DNA of 64,000 bases from Streptomyces violaceusniger Tu 4113. Its GTDB lineage: Bacteria > Actinomycetota > Actinomycetes > Streptomycetales > Streptomycetaceae. How positions within the stretch are numbered: the first letter of the stretch is position 1; every line of letters starts with the position of its first letter. This document shows, in pieces, positions 35,231 through 44,686 of this stretch. The DNA lies in NCBI RefSeq assembly GCF_000147815.2, contig NC_015957.1, positions 7,378,001 to 7,442,000 on the forward strand, read 5' to 3'. The notes below the pieces were generated by a model. That model made no database searches. It saw only the letters and a list, made by a program, of their open reading frames with translations, and was not told the origin of the DNA. Both the position numbers and the translations under genes were made by a program.

Positions 35231-36170
35231 CGAGCGGGGCTGAAGTGCAGCAGAGTAGATGCTTGGAGATCAGCTCCTGTGGGAGAGGTGATCGCTTCCC
35301 GCGCGACGCTCGCGGTAGTGAGCCGTAATCGGCGTTACCGCCTCGGCATATCAGCTTTCAGGCATTCATCGAGCAACTGCTGCTCGTGCCATTCCTTATC
35401 GGTAAGCCCGGCTATCAGAACCTGCGGAATGCTCGAGGCGAGTCCGTCTCCGCCAGCCGTCCGACGGTGGAGGCGTCCTGGAAGCATGGCGGTTGCTCAG
35501 CCGCTTCCTGCGCCGCTCATACGCAGAACTGATAGCGCGTCATGCCTCGGCCAACCCATTGCAGTCTCGAAGGCGCGGTCGGCAACTATCCGGCCGTGCT
35601 CGATCGTCCTCCGGGTGTGCCACAACCGAGCCCCGCCCCGTTCCCGACTCCACCCCTCTGGCCACACTGTGGCCACGGCGCCACCCCGAAAGGGCCCGGT
35701 CGGCTGTTGCGACATCCATGTCCCCGGCCGCACCGTATGCCTCGCCCTCTGGACGACACCGACGGCGACGCCTACTTCTCTACGCCCTCCCCCAATGCCC
35801 TCCGCGATCCCGCCACCGGGCACCCACCCCCGCAGTTTGAGTCGGTGATCTCCCAGGGCTGTGACGCCGATGTCCTGTCCCAGGCCAGTGTGGGCAACAC
35901 GTCGGCGTGACCTGCAGTGCAGTTGGGTGGGATGGATTGGCTACTGCTGTCCCGGTTAGCTGTAGACAGCGTGACGTCCCCGACTTCTGGGGTGGTCTGG
36001 CGGCGTTCTCAGGAAGGATGCCGGACTGGCCAGTCGAGATACCCGCGGCACGGTCTAGAGTCGTCAAGCAGGGCGGCGGCAGTGCCCCCAACCGCAGGTG
36101 TCGGGCACACCCGCGGGTCTGCCTGACAACCAGGACTGAAGCTGTCCTGATCTCGCCGTAGCGTCCTTGC
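35231..36170. other. About 940 bp without a supported gene
   Basis: Long open frames exist on both strands but are low-complexity Arg/Pro/Ser/Thr translations without domains or ribosome sites. It is possibly decayed DNA. The final part contains the conserved element at 36129-36153, so the last 60 bp are the promoter of the cupin gene. Confidence 0.45.
36129..36153 (+). promoter_or_regulatory. AGGAC-N7-GTCC promoter element, copy 1
   Basis: ACCAGGACTGAAGCTG followed by TCCTGATCT ends 18 bp before the cupin ATG. The same 25 bp, with two changes, precedes the saccharopine-dehydrogenase-like gene (55096-55120). AGGAC and GTCCT form an inverted repeat with 7-nt spacing, as expected of an operator. 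Confidence 0.7.
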
Positions 36171-36578
36171 ATGGCTATAGAACACACCTCAACGTACGAA
36201 CTCGGCCGCCCGCAGCACCGAATCTGGGATCAGATCGAGCCGACGCCGCTGGGAGGTTTCGGTGACCGGATCATGATCAAAGCCCTGACAGCCGACAAGG
36301 CGCAGGTGCTGCGAGTCGAGATCGCGGCGGGCACTGTGATCCCGAATCCGGCGGATCCAGCCGAGCAGGAGATCCATCCGATGGAACAGATCGACGTCAT
36401 CCTGACCGGTCGGATGAAATACGTGGTGGACGGCAGGGAACTTGTCCTGGGAGCAGGCGAGGCTCTCGGAATCCCCGGCGGAGTGCCTCATTCTGCGGTG
36501 GCCCTCGAAGACACCGCTATGATCGAAGTCTTCACGCCGATCCCGGACTTTCCGACCGGCGAAGTGCGAACGCCGTGA
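36171..36578 (+). CDS. Cupin-domain protein
   Basis: 135 residues from ATG 36171. A conserved beta-barrel pattern is visible: VLRVEIAAGTVIPNPADPAE, EQIDVILTGRMKYVVDGREL, LGAGEALGIPGGVPHSAVAL. The usual first-motif HxH is replaced by PNPAD..E..HPME, so only some metal ligands (H in PHSA, E) remain. It may be a binding or structural cupin or use a modified site. Shares a promoter element with 55212-56240. Confidence 0.8.
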   Translation: MAIEHTSTYELGRPQHRIWDQIEPTPLGGFGDRIMIKALTADKAQVLRVEIAAGTVIPNPADPAEQEIHPMEQIDVILTGRMKYVVDGRELVLGAGEALGIPGGVPHSAVALEDTAMIEVFTPIPDFPTGEVRTP

Positions 36579-36973
36579 CCGCCGTGTCCAGGAGAGTGGA
36601 GCGTCGTCGGCGCCGGCATCGGTGGGGCGGTGCTCAGTCTTGAGGCCGCGGATGCACGACACCGCCAGGGCATGGCCGTAGCCTGCTTCTGAGCTGCGTT
36701 CATAGGCGCGACCGGGGAGGCCACGGGCTCCTCGGTCGGCTCACCATCTGTTCCAGTGCGCCAGAGACTGCTCCATGACGTGCAGGGCTCTGTCGAGTCC
36801 GGGCAGGCCACGCGCACTTCGTCCGCCGGGCGGGCGTCGTCTGAGGCCGGTCACACCGGACGACCCGAACCCCGGCGGCAGAGGGTCCTGCACGCACGGT
36901 CTGTCCGGCTGCACTCGATGGGCCGGGTCGCAGGTCGCGGGTAACCTCGCACCGCTGGGACCCGCAGCCGTGG
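36579..36973. other. 395 bp without a supported gene
   Basis: Just after the cupin, a plus-strand frame gives VVGAGIGGAVLSLEAADA, which looks like the N-terminus of an FAD-binding oxidoreductase, but the frame ends soon afterwards and nothing else of such a gene follows. The remainder shows no feature. Confidence 0.35.
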
Positions 36974-37929
36974 TCAGCTCGCGAGCAGGTCCTCGGAAAC
37001 CTGCCACAGACGTTGGGCAGCCTCGGGGTCCAGGGCGTGAGCCGCTACCCCGTCGGCTTCGCCGGCGGGAGGGGCGACGTTGCTGGGGAGCGCTTCGTTG
37101 CAGTATTCGAAGTAGCGTCCACCGACGCCTTCCACGAGAGGGGAGGCCGCCAGGAGGACGGAGGTGGCAGCGCCCTGCTGGACGGTGCGCCACGGGTAGG
37201 CGTCGAAGATCTTCTTCTGTTCGAGGTCCGTTGAGGACTCGGTGAGGTGGCGCTGCAGTCCGGTGCGGATTCCGCCGGGCATCAGGGCATTGGCCGTGAT
37301 GCCCTGGCCGGACCAGCGGCGGTGCGCCTCTACGGCGAACAGCGCGTTGGCGGTCTTGGACTGGCCGTAGGCCAGCCAGGGGTCGTAGGCGCGGTGTGCG
37401 AAGTGGATGTCGTCAAAGACGAGCGGGGAGGCCAGATGGCCACTGGAGCTGACGGCCACGATCCGGGCTCCTCCAGCCGCGGCCAATGCCGGTTGCAGGG
37501 CCAGGGCCAGGGCCAGGGCCAGACGGAAGTGTCCCAGGTGGTTGGCGGCGAACTGATACTCCCAGCCCTCAGAGGTGCGGTGCAGTTCGGGCAGGGCCAT
37601 GACGCCAGCGTTGTTGACCAGGATGTGCAGCGGGCCTTTCCAGGAGGCTGCGAATGAGGCGACCGAGGCGGGGGATGTCAGTTCCAAGGTCCGGGGTTGC
37701 CGGTGGTGGCGGTGATGTCCGCGGCTACGGCATGTCCGACCTCGATGTTACGTACTGCAAGGGTCACCTCGGCGCCGGCGCGAGCCAGGCTGCGGGCCGT
37801 TTCGACACCGATTCCCGAGGCACCTCCGGTGACAACAGCGCGTTTGCCTGCCAGATCGACGCCTCGGACGATCTCGTCGGCGGTGGTGTCCCGGCTGAAG
37901 CGTGTGGTCATACGGGCGTGCTCAGTCAT
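36974..37929 (-). pseudogene. Short-chain dehydrogenase/reductase, one frameshift
   Basis: From ATG 37929 (MTEHARMTTRFSRDTT) the first frame carries the cofactor motif VVTGGASGIG and ends at 37678; the rest continues one frame over from ELTSPASVASF, with NNAGVM, VSSSGHLASPL and the catalytic YGQSK. Everything needed for an NADP-dependent WWOX/retinol-dehydrogenase-like SDR is present (about 318 codons). A single missing base at about 37685 (AACCCCGGACC) separates the frames, which could be a true mutation or a sequence error. It contains the CAGGGC repeat at 37496-37522. Confidence 0.8.
37496..37522. repeat. CAGGGC hexanucleotide repeat, 4.5 units
   Basis: Four perfect CAGGGC units plus CAG inside the SDR gene, encoding the Leu-Ala run LALALALAL on the minus strand. 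Such in-frame hexamers change length by slippage. Confidence 0.85.
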
Positions 37930-38166
37930 GGAGTGTCCTGTTCTGTCGTGCACAGATGCATGTCGGGGGTATGCGGCGCCTGCATTCCTGGGCTCGGCCG
38001 GGTCCAGGACGGCAGGCGCTGTTGCAGCAGATCGGTGTCGACCGGCCGGCTGCTGTCCGTGGGCTCAAGGTGCAGCCGACCCGAGCCGGATGTGCCGCGC
38101 GTCCGGCGCTCTTCTGCGAGGACGTCGCCAACATGCAGGCTGCCCTGCGCATTTCGCGGGCAGGGG

Positions 38167-39156
<990 letters not shown>

Positions 39157-39280
39157 GACGTGCTCCTCTGATCAGGTGGAGGGGTTCAATTCGGGTTTCC
39201 GGCGCGGCACCGTGAAGGTGCGTTGGGGTGCGAACACCACACTCGTGGACGGGACTCCGTAGAGGGAGGCTGTGTGAGGG

Positions 39281-39297
39281 TGGGTGCGCCACACCCA
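39281..39297. promoter_or_regulatory. TGGGTG-N5-CACCCA operator, site 1
   Basis: TGGGTGCGCCACACCCA, 125 bp upstream of the AKR start. The surrounding ~70 bp (ACCACACTCG, GAGGGAGGCTGTGTGAGGG) match the region at 47329-47400 upstream of the second AKR, so this is a conserved promoter block. Confidence 0.75.
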
Positions 39298-39493
39298 GGC
39301 AGGCACCCGTCCTGTACGGAATCAGTGCCGGGACGAAGGAACCCACGGAAGCCGGCCGACCGCAACCGTGGGGATATCCACGCGATGGCCTAGCCGAGAG
39401 AGGAAGTGTCCCAAGCGGGCCGCAACGGGACCGGTACAAGAGGCTGTTGCCGGGTTCACCGGTCATCTCAGCAGGTCTGGCCCGCTTCATGGT

Positions 39494-39958
39494 TCACGGC
39501 GCCAGGAACACCTGCGGGCTGCCGGTTGTCCAGGAGATGCGCAGCGTGCGGCGGGAGATGCGCCAGCCGTCGAGGGTGCGCACGAGGTCGTCCTCGTAGG
39601 TGCCGCCGGTGTGGTAGTAGTCGCTGCCCCTGTGGTGATGGGCGACGATCTGTGTGGACACCTTCGCGTCCGTGTCCGTGATGTCGACGCTCTGGGCACT
39701 CAGCAGGTGCTGCGTCGCGTCGAGGTTGCTGAACAGCTGGCGAGCGCCGTCCGCGACAGCGCTGCCGCCTGTTGTCAGACCGCTGAACTTCTCGCCCTCC
39801 GGCAGGTAGGCGTCGAAGACATTGTGTACCTCGGCATCCTCGGTGAAGACGGACGCGACGCGAGCGAAGTCGCGACGGTCCAGGCCGAAGGCGTAGGCCG
39901 TGAGCAGGTCATAGATCTCGGTGCGGTCCGAGTCGTCGGGAGCGGAGGTGTCGCTCAG
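39494..39958 (-). CDS. NTF2/SnoaL-like protein without a standard start
   Basis: The minus-strand frame from CTG 39958 reads LSDTSAPDDSDRTEIYDLLT, AYAFGLDRRDFARVASVFTE, DAEVHNVF, ISRRTLRISWTTGSPQ, ending LAP with TGA. 154 codons with clear family pattern: N-terminal helix, FTEDAEV strand and C-terminal LDGWRISRR strand. No ATG, GTG or TTG is available before the conserved part; CTG preceded by AGGAAC is the best start. Either a rare CTG start is used or the ATG was mutated. The cone-shaped fold serves isomerases, hydratases and ligand binders. Confidence 0.7.
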   Translation of the reverse strand: MSDTSAPDDSDRTEIYDLLTAYAFGLDRRDFARVASVFTEDAEVHNVFDAYLPEGEKFSGLTTGGSAVADGARQLFSNLDATQHLLSAQSVDITDTDAKVSTQIVAHHHRGSDYYHTGGTYEDDLVRTLDGWRISRRTLRISWTTGSPQVFLAP

Positions 39959-40543
39959 GAGGTTCCTATCGTGATGGGCGTGATGGGGAGGAGTCGAGGG
40001 CGGCTTGCGGGGGCAGGGGCGCAGCCGCCTGGTCCGGATCGTCTTCGAGTGAATGCGTCACGTCACGAACTCGGGTGGCATGCGGGGCTGGCCCCTGTAG
40101 GTCCGCGCCCGGCGCACCCGCGCTTCGATATGTGCTCAGAGCGTCTGTAACGCTGCCAATCTCGTGGCGTGTCGTCGAAGAGCGACACCTGGCTGGGCCT
40201 GCAGGCTGAGGCGCCCGGGGGCTGCCGCTCGTGCCGCTCGGAGGCGGCCGAAGGGCCGGTGCCGACGAGGTGGCCGCCATGCTGGAAGCGTGAGCGCCCG
40301 TTTCATCGGTGCCGTGCAGCACTGCTCGCAGTGGATCAACGGTGTGCGAGCCAGGAGAGCAGGCGGGCCCGTCCGCTTCCCAGTCCTTGGCCGGCACCGG
40401 CCGCCGGCCGAGGACTGCGACGGTCGTGTCCGCCGTGGGGCGTTTCCGGGCGCACCTGCTGCAGGGCGTCGGTCGGCCAGTGTCTGCCGCTTCCGGCCCG
40501 CAGACCGTGCGTTGCGGAGGGGTCGGCGCCCGGCGGCTCTTTC
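39959..40543. other. 585 bp without a supported gene
   Basis: No domain or plausible start on either strand. Separates two minus-strand SnoaL-like genes. Confidence 0.45.
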
Positions 40544-41020
40544 CTAGATGCCGGCGAGGACGGTGGGATCGCCCTCGGTCCAGGCGTTGTCGACGGTCAC
40601 GCGCTGGATGACCCAGACCTCGCCGCTCCTGATCAGGGCGACGTCGTACCGGTTGGTCATCAGGACGTGACGCGAGTGGGCCTCCCGGGGCAGATGCTGG
40701 CACGCCACGATCCCTTCCAGGTGTGCCGTGTCGCCGTCGAGACTCACCCGCGGATTGCTCACGGAGTGCGTGGTGTCCAGGTGACTGAGCGAACCCAGCA
40801 GAGCCGAAGCGATGGTCTCCCCGCCGTTGATCGGCGGGTACTCCTGGCCGGCCTTCCTCGTGGCTGGCCCGAAGTCGGCTACAGCGTCGTCCGCGAACGC
40901 GGAGGCGAGAAGGTCCTTGTCCCGCAGGTCTAGGCCTGCGGCGTAGCGGTAGAGGGTCTCAACCACGGCGAGCTTGTCTGCCGTGGCCGTGAGGGTGGTG
41001 CTGCTGTCGGTGTCCGACAT
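40544..41020 (-). CDS. NTF2/SnoaL-like protein
   Basis: 158 residues from ATG 41020 with AAGGACGCACC upstream. The pattern LYRYAAGLDLRDKDLLASAF, ADDAVADFGP and a C-terminal GEVWVIQRVTVDNAWTEGD strand pair is that of the SnoaL_4/ring-hydroxylating-dioxygenase-beta-like group. It lies divergent from the 41125/TetR unit, with a long dyad between, so is the likely target of that TetR. Substrate unknown. Confidence 0.82.
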   Translation of the reverse strand: MSDTDSSTTLTATADKLAVVETLYRYAAGLDLRDKDLLASAFADDAVADFGPATRKAGQEYPPINGGETIASALLGSLSHLDTTHSVSNPRVSLDGDTAHLEGIVACQHLPREAHSRHVLMTNRYDVALIRSGEVWVIQRVTVDNAWTEGDPTVLAGI

Positions 41021-41062
41021 GGTGCGTCCTTAGGTGGCGGGCTGTTTCGTCAATCACCGTAA

Positions 41063-41092
41063 ACCACTAATCGACAGGTGTCGAATAGTGGT
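41063..41092. promoter_or_regulatory. 30-bp dyad, probable TetR operator
   Basis: ACCACTA-A-TCGAC, spacer AGGT, GTCGA-A-TAGTGGT: 12 of 13 positions in each arm pair. It sits between the divergent SnoaL-like gene and the small ORF/TetR unit, 43 bp upstream of the former and about 33 bp from the latter's start, where a repressor would block both promoters. Confidence 0.75.
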
Positions 41093-41124
41093 ATCGTCGA
41101 GAGTGAAGTCAGGGAAGGAGTGTC

Positions 41125-41346
41125 ATGTCCTACGTGAATCTCGGTGCGCGAAAGGTGCCCGACGCCGACATGGGGCGGGAGCGCGTGGCGTCCGTGCCTG
41201 CGGCGACGGCAATACTGAGCGGAGTTTCCGGTACCGGGAAGGTGTCGACGGCTTCCATGCCGGTGGCCGGGCCGCGCAGGCGGTGGCCGAAACCCGAGGC
41301 GGCGGAGCCAGCTGATCGGCCTCGAAGTAGGGTGCGGCCATGGTGA
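41125..41346 (+). CDS. Small ORF, possible aldo/keto reductase N-terminal remnant
   Basis: 73 residues from ATG 41125 with an excellent ribosome site (GAAGGAG, 4 nt gap). The first residues MSYVNLGARKVP resemble the opening of aldo/keto reductases (YVNLGRTGLKVS), but similarity then vanishes. It overlaps the TetR start by 7 nt. It may be a deletion scar that now acts as a leader for tetR. Confidence 0.35.
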   Translation: MSYVNLGARKVPDADMGRERVASVPAATAILSGVSGTGKVSTASMPVAGPRRRWPKPEAAEPADRPRSRVRPW

Positions 41347-41951
41347 GTGAGCAGCCTTCGGCAGTCGAAGCGGATCCGCGCTTCACCCGCTCGCGACGGG
41401 CGATCGCGGACACGCTGGCCGATCTCATGGAGCGGACGCAGTCATGTCCTTCGGTCTCCGCACTGGCGGAAGCCGCCGGTATCCACCGTGCCACCTTCTA
41501 CAACCACTTCGACTCGGTTGAAGAGGCCGCGGTGTACGTGATCGCAGACGATTTCCGCGCCCTTCACGACCTGAACATCCGCGATCGGCGGATGGGCGCG
41601 GACCCGACTGCCGTCGCAGTGGCCACGCTGAATGCCATGCTCGACTCTCTTCGGCAGCGTAAGAGCCTGTTCCTGCTGGCTTCGACCTGGCGATCGTCGA
41701 GTGGGTTGATGGGGATTGGCGACCTCCTCCTAGAGCAACTGCACGCTCTTCGGCGCGACCTCGGTGTGGACGAGCAGGAGTCCGGCGCGAACAACTCGGT
41801 CGAGGACGTCTACACGGCCTCCGGCGTACACGGAGTCTTCTCGGCCGCGGTCGGAGGCAACACCGACTGCGACCCGGGGGAGATCGCGGTCCGGCTGTAC
41901 GAACTCCTGCCTCAGTGGATTCGCCAGCCACCAGAGTCGTCGACGCACTGA
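41340..41951 (+). CDS. TetR/AcrR family regulator
   Basis: 203 residues from ATG 41340 (GTG 41343 possible). HTH at about 20-60: ADTLADLMERTQ, PSVSALAEAAGIHRATFYNH FDSVEEA. The C-terminal ~140 residues are the variable ligand-binding domain. It probably controls itself and the divergent SnoaL-like gene through the dyad at 41063-41092. Ligand unknown. Confidence 0.88.
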   Translation: MVSEQPSAVEADPRFTRSRRAIADTLADLMERTQSCPSVSALAEAAGIHRATFYNHFDSVEEAAVYVIADDFRALHDLNIRDRRMGADPTAVAVATLNAMLDSLRQRKSLFLLASTWRSSSGLMGIGDLLLEQLHALRRDLGVDEQESGANNSVEDVYTASGVHGVFSAAVGGNTDCDPGEIAVRLYELLPQWIRQPPESSTH

Positions 41952-42302
41952 CGAGGCACCACAGCTGGTCGTGACAACCAACAGCTTCAACGACATCAAC
42001 CGCCATATCCGCCGGCACGCCTTCTCCTGACAGGGCGCGCAGACCCTTCCGGTCCCCGGGTCCCGGCGCCCCGCCACGCTGCCCCGCAGCAACAGCCAGG
42101 GGCAGCGTCCCGCCCAGGCAGTGCACGACGGGCGCCTGCTACCCGCATCGGCAGACCCTCGCGGCCTCGACACGCTCACCGTCACCACACCTGGTGATGA
42201 CGCCTGCCCGCAGCCAGGCCGCCACCGTTCCTTACAGGGAGGACTCGTTGACCGTCCCCGGTCAGCGCGGCCCGACCTGACCTCGTCACCGGGAGTTTCC
42301 TG
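41952..42302. other. 351 bp without a supported gene
   Basis: No supported frame; the last ~60 bp are the upstream region of the VOC gene, including GGGAGTTTCCTG before its ATG. Confidence 0.45.
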
Positions 42303-42683
42303 ATGTCTTCGCACATTCCGCCCCACCCCGCGATCCGATACCTGGGCGTCACCCTTGACTGCCCCGATCCCGCCGAGCTCGCGCACTTCTACAGCGAGGC
42401 CCTCGGCCTGCCCATCACTCTCTCCACCGACGGCTTCGTGTTCCTGAGCCGCGCGGGCTCACCCGGGCTGGGCTTCTACCGTCTGGACGACTACCAGCCT
42501 CCCACCTGGCCGCACTCCCCGGTACAGAAGCAGGCTCATCTCGAACTGGGCGTGGACGACCTGGACGCGGCCCAAGCCCGGCTCATCGCTCTGGGGGCCG
42601 TCGTCGCCGACCCGCAACCGCTGCCCGAACGGCGGCGCATCCTGCTCGACCCGGCCGGACACCCGTTCTGCATCACCCTCTGA
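42303..42683 (+). CDS. VOC superfamily (glyoxalase-like) protein
   Basis: 126 residues. Two beta-alpha-beta3 modules: IRYLGVTLDCPDPAELAHFY SEALGLP, and AHLELGVDDLDAAQARLIAL GA with the ending LLDPAGHPFCITL. Candidate metal ligands are few (His in AHLEL, Glu), as in glyoxalase-like subfamilies without proven catalysis. Such proteins act in resistance, detoxification or ring cleavage. Stands alone, same strand as the cupin and SnoaL-like genes downstream. Confidence 0.85.
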   Translation: MSSHIPPHPAIRYLGVTLDCPDPAELAHFYSEALGLPITLSTDGFVFLSRAGSPGLGFYRLDDYQPPTWPHSPVQKQAHLELGVDDLDAAQARLIALGAVVADPQPLPERRRILLDPAGHPFCITL

Positions 42684-42928
42684 GACCGGCCCTGCAAGCA
42701 CCATCGCAGCGCCGTCGACGGGCAACTCTCCGGCAGAAGTGCCCTCTTCCGTCACAGGCGGCGCCGTAAGACCAGCGGTGCGGGTCACTCGGGCAGCGCG
42801 CAGGAGCGGCGCCCACCGCCGCCGGACGACCCGCAGGTCACCGGTGCATCCCTGACCGCATCACCCACCACATCGACTTCGACGAGCCGGTCACCCCTGC
42901 GGGGACCGCGTCGTGAGGAGGCAGAGAC

Positions 42929-43393
42929 ATGAGCATCGCCCTCGTGCGAAACCCAGGCGACGGCCAGGACTTTCGCTACTACAACAACGTCATCGAGCAG
43001 GTGGCGACCAACCATGAGACGAGTGGAGCAGTCAGTGTCATGCGTCTGACCGTGGGCCGCGGGGATGCGCCCCCACTGCACACCCACAGCCGGGAGGACG
43101 AGAGCTGGGTGGTCCTTGCCGGCCGCGTCCGGTTCTGGGTCGGATCGACCTCACTCGACGCGTGCGAGGTGCACGACGCCGAACCGGGCGCCTACGTCTA
43201 CGTGTCGCGGCTGGTCCCCCACACCTTCCAGACCATCACACCGACCGCAGAAGTCCTCGTCATCAACAACCCCGGGGCCATCGAGAGCCTCTTCCACTCG
43301 GTCGGGCCCGCCGACGCGCGCGCCGACGCCGAGCACACCGACCTCGCGTCGGACTACGGGATCGTCAACCACGGCAACCCACCCCCCGCCTGA
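42929..43393 (+). CDS. Cupin_2 domain protein
   Basis: 154 residues from ATG 42929, ribosome site GAGGAGGCAGAG. Conserved motif 1 PPLHTHSREDESWVVLAGRV has the His-His-Glu metal ligands, and motif 2 VSRLVPHTFQTI provides the last His, so a metal-binding quercetinase-like cupin is likely. It precedes a SnoaL-like gene by 81 bp on the same strand. Confidence 0.88.
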   Translation: MSIALVRNPGDGQDFRYYNNVIEQVATNHETSGAVSVMRLTVGRGDAPPLHTHSREDESWVVLAGRVRFWVGSTSLDACEVHDAEPGAYVYVSRLVPHTFQTITPTAEVLVINNPGAIESLFHSVGPADARADAEHTDLASDYGIVNHGNPPPA

Positions 43394-43474
43394 ATCGCGG
43401 GCCCCATCCGGCGACCGGTAACCGGTCCCGCCCCCTACTGGCAACACGCAACCCCCACCCGACAAGAGGGCATT

Positions 43475-43849
43475 ATGAGCCAAGACCTCAAGAACAAGGT
43501 CATCGCCTACCTTCTGGCTCTGGAGAAGACCGACTGGGACGCCGCGCGCGCCATGTGCGACGAGACAGCCACCGTCTGGCACAACGACGGCAAGGGCGAC
43601 GAAACACTTGAGCAGTACTTCGAGGGGCTGAAGAAGCAGATCGGCCTCTACGAATCGATCCGCTACGACATCATCCGCCAGCTCTCCCAGCCGGGCGGAG
43701 TTCTCCAGCAGCACGTGGTCCGCGTAACCGCGAAGACCGGTGAGCGCGGTGGGGTACACGCCGCGGTCCACTTCGCCTTCAACGATGCCGGACTGATCAT
43801 CCGCATCGAGGCGTACGCCAACTACATCCCCGAGGGCCAGACCAGCTGA
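43475..43849 (+). CDS. NTF2/SnoaL-like protein
   Basis: 124 residues from ATG 43475. The order helix KNKVIAYLLALEKTDWDAAR, strand TATVWHNDGKGDETLEQYF and C-terminal strands HAAVHFAFNDAGLIIRIEAY is the SnoaL/ketosteroid-isomerase-like pattern, with Trp-His in the pocket. Likely cotranscribed with the cupin. Confidence 0.82.
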   Translation: MSQDLKNKVIAYLLALEKTDWDAARAMCDETATVWHNDGKGDETLEQYFEGLKKQIGLYESIRYDIIRQLSQPGGVLQQHVVRVTAKTGERGGVHAAVHFAFNDAGLIIRIEAYANYIPEGQTS

Positions 43850-44117
43850 GCCGGCGGCCTTGCTCGCCCGTCATCCCTACTGCCGGGGGGCGGAGCACGG
43901 CAGAATCCTGGCCGGCTCCTACGGCCCCGAGTCCCATGGTGACGTGCGCAAGGCTCCGTGTGCCGGACGATCTCGGACCCGGTCTCGTGGCGGCGGCAAC
44001 GGGCGGGGAACCCCCGCATGTCCAGCTGCACTTGCAAGCCCTGAGTCTCGGATCGCGCCGCACTCAGGGCCTCGAAACGGCCGCCGTCCGGTGGATCAGG
44101 GCCGCACCCGACTACGC

Positions 44118-44486
44118 TCAGGCATCCATGCCACGCAGAGTCTGCTGCAGACCAGAGTCGATCTTTTCCATGGTGGCCGCGTAGGCCTCCGGCATGTCGA
44201 CGTCGAGCCGGTCGGCCAGCACAAAGACCCACCAGAGGCATTCGGCGAGCTTGTGCCGCAGTTCGGCATCCACGTCACCGTCGATGCCCCACGTGCGTTC
44301 GGCGGCGAGAACCAGACGACCGACGTAGGCGGCGTCATTGGTGAAGCCGACCGCCAGTTCCGGCAGTGTCCAGGTCCGGCCCAGCACGCGCTGTTCGATC
44401 TGCTCGTACTGAGCTCGGACCTTGAGGGCCCTGTCGTCGGTCTCGACAAGTCCGGCCTGGTCATCGTGAGCAGGTGTGTGGTTCAT
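44118..44486 (-). CDS. MazG-like nucleotide pyrophosphohydrolase family protein
   Basis: 122 residues from ATG 44486; a GTG at 44519 would add 11. The pattern LPELAVGFTNDAAYVGRLVL then LRHKLAECLWWVFVLADRLD and AYAATMEKI matches MazG-like helical bundles, where ELRHKLAECLW carries the acidic ExxE/D metal-binding residues. Such enzymes hydrolyse (d)NTPs to monophosphates; the specificity here is unknown. Monocistronic on the minus strand. Confidence 0.7.
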   Translation of the reverse strand: MNHTPAHDDQAGLVETDDRALKVRAQYEQIEQRVLGRTWTLPELAVGFTNDAAYVGRLVLAAERTWGIDGDVDAELRHKLAECLWWVFVLADRLDVDMPEAYAATMEKIDSGLQQTLRGMDA

Positions 44487-44686
44487 GGTGGTTCCATTCC
44501 GGGTGGTTGTCTGCGTCACCTACGACGCTAGAGGCAGATCAGGACGCTTTTAGTCCTGGTTTGTCGCTGCCGTGGCCGGGGTTCGTCGGCGGATGGGTGA
44601 CGTTCGTCGTGAGCAGGCGAGCGGACGGGATCCTTATCGAGCGTCTGGCCGTGGTGCGGCGGGCGCCGCACCTTTGGTTCGCCGCG

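Noticed and set aside
35497..35823. 108-codon minus-strand frame
   Set aside because: No domain, no ribosome site and low-complexity composition.
36597..36690. Possible FAD monooxygenase N-terminus (VVGAGIGG)
   Set aside because: A single short motif with the frame ending soon after; chance or a very small scar cannot be told apart.
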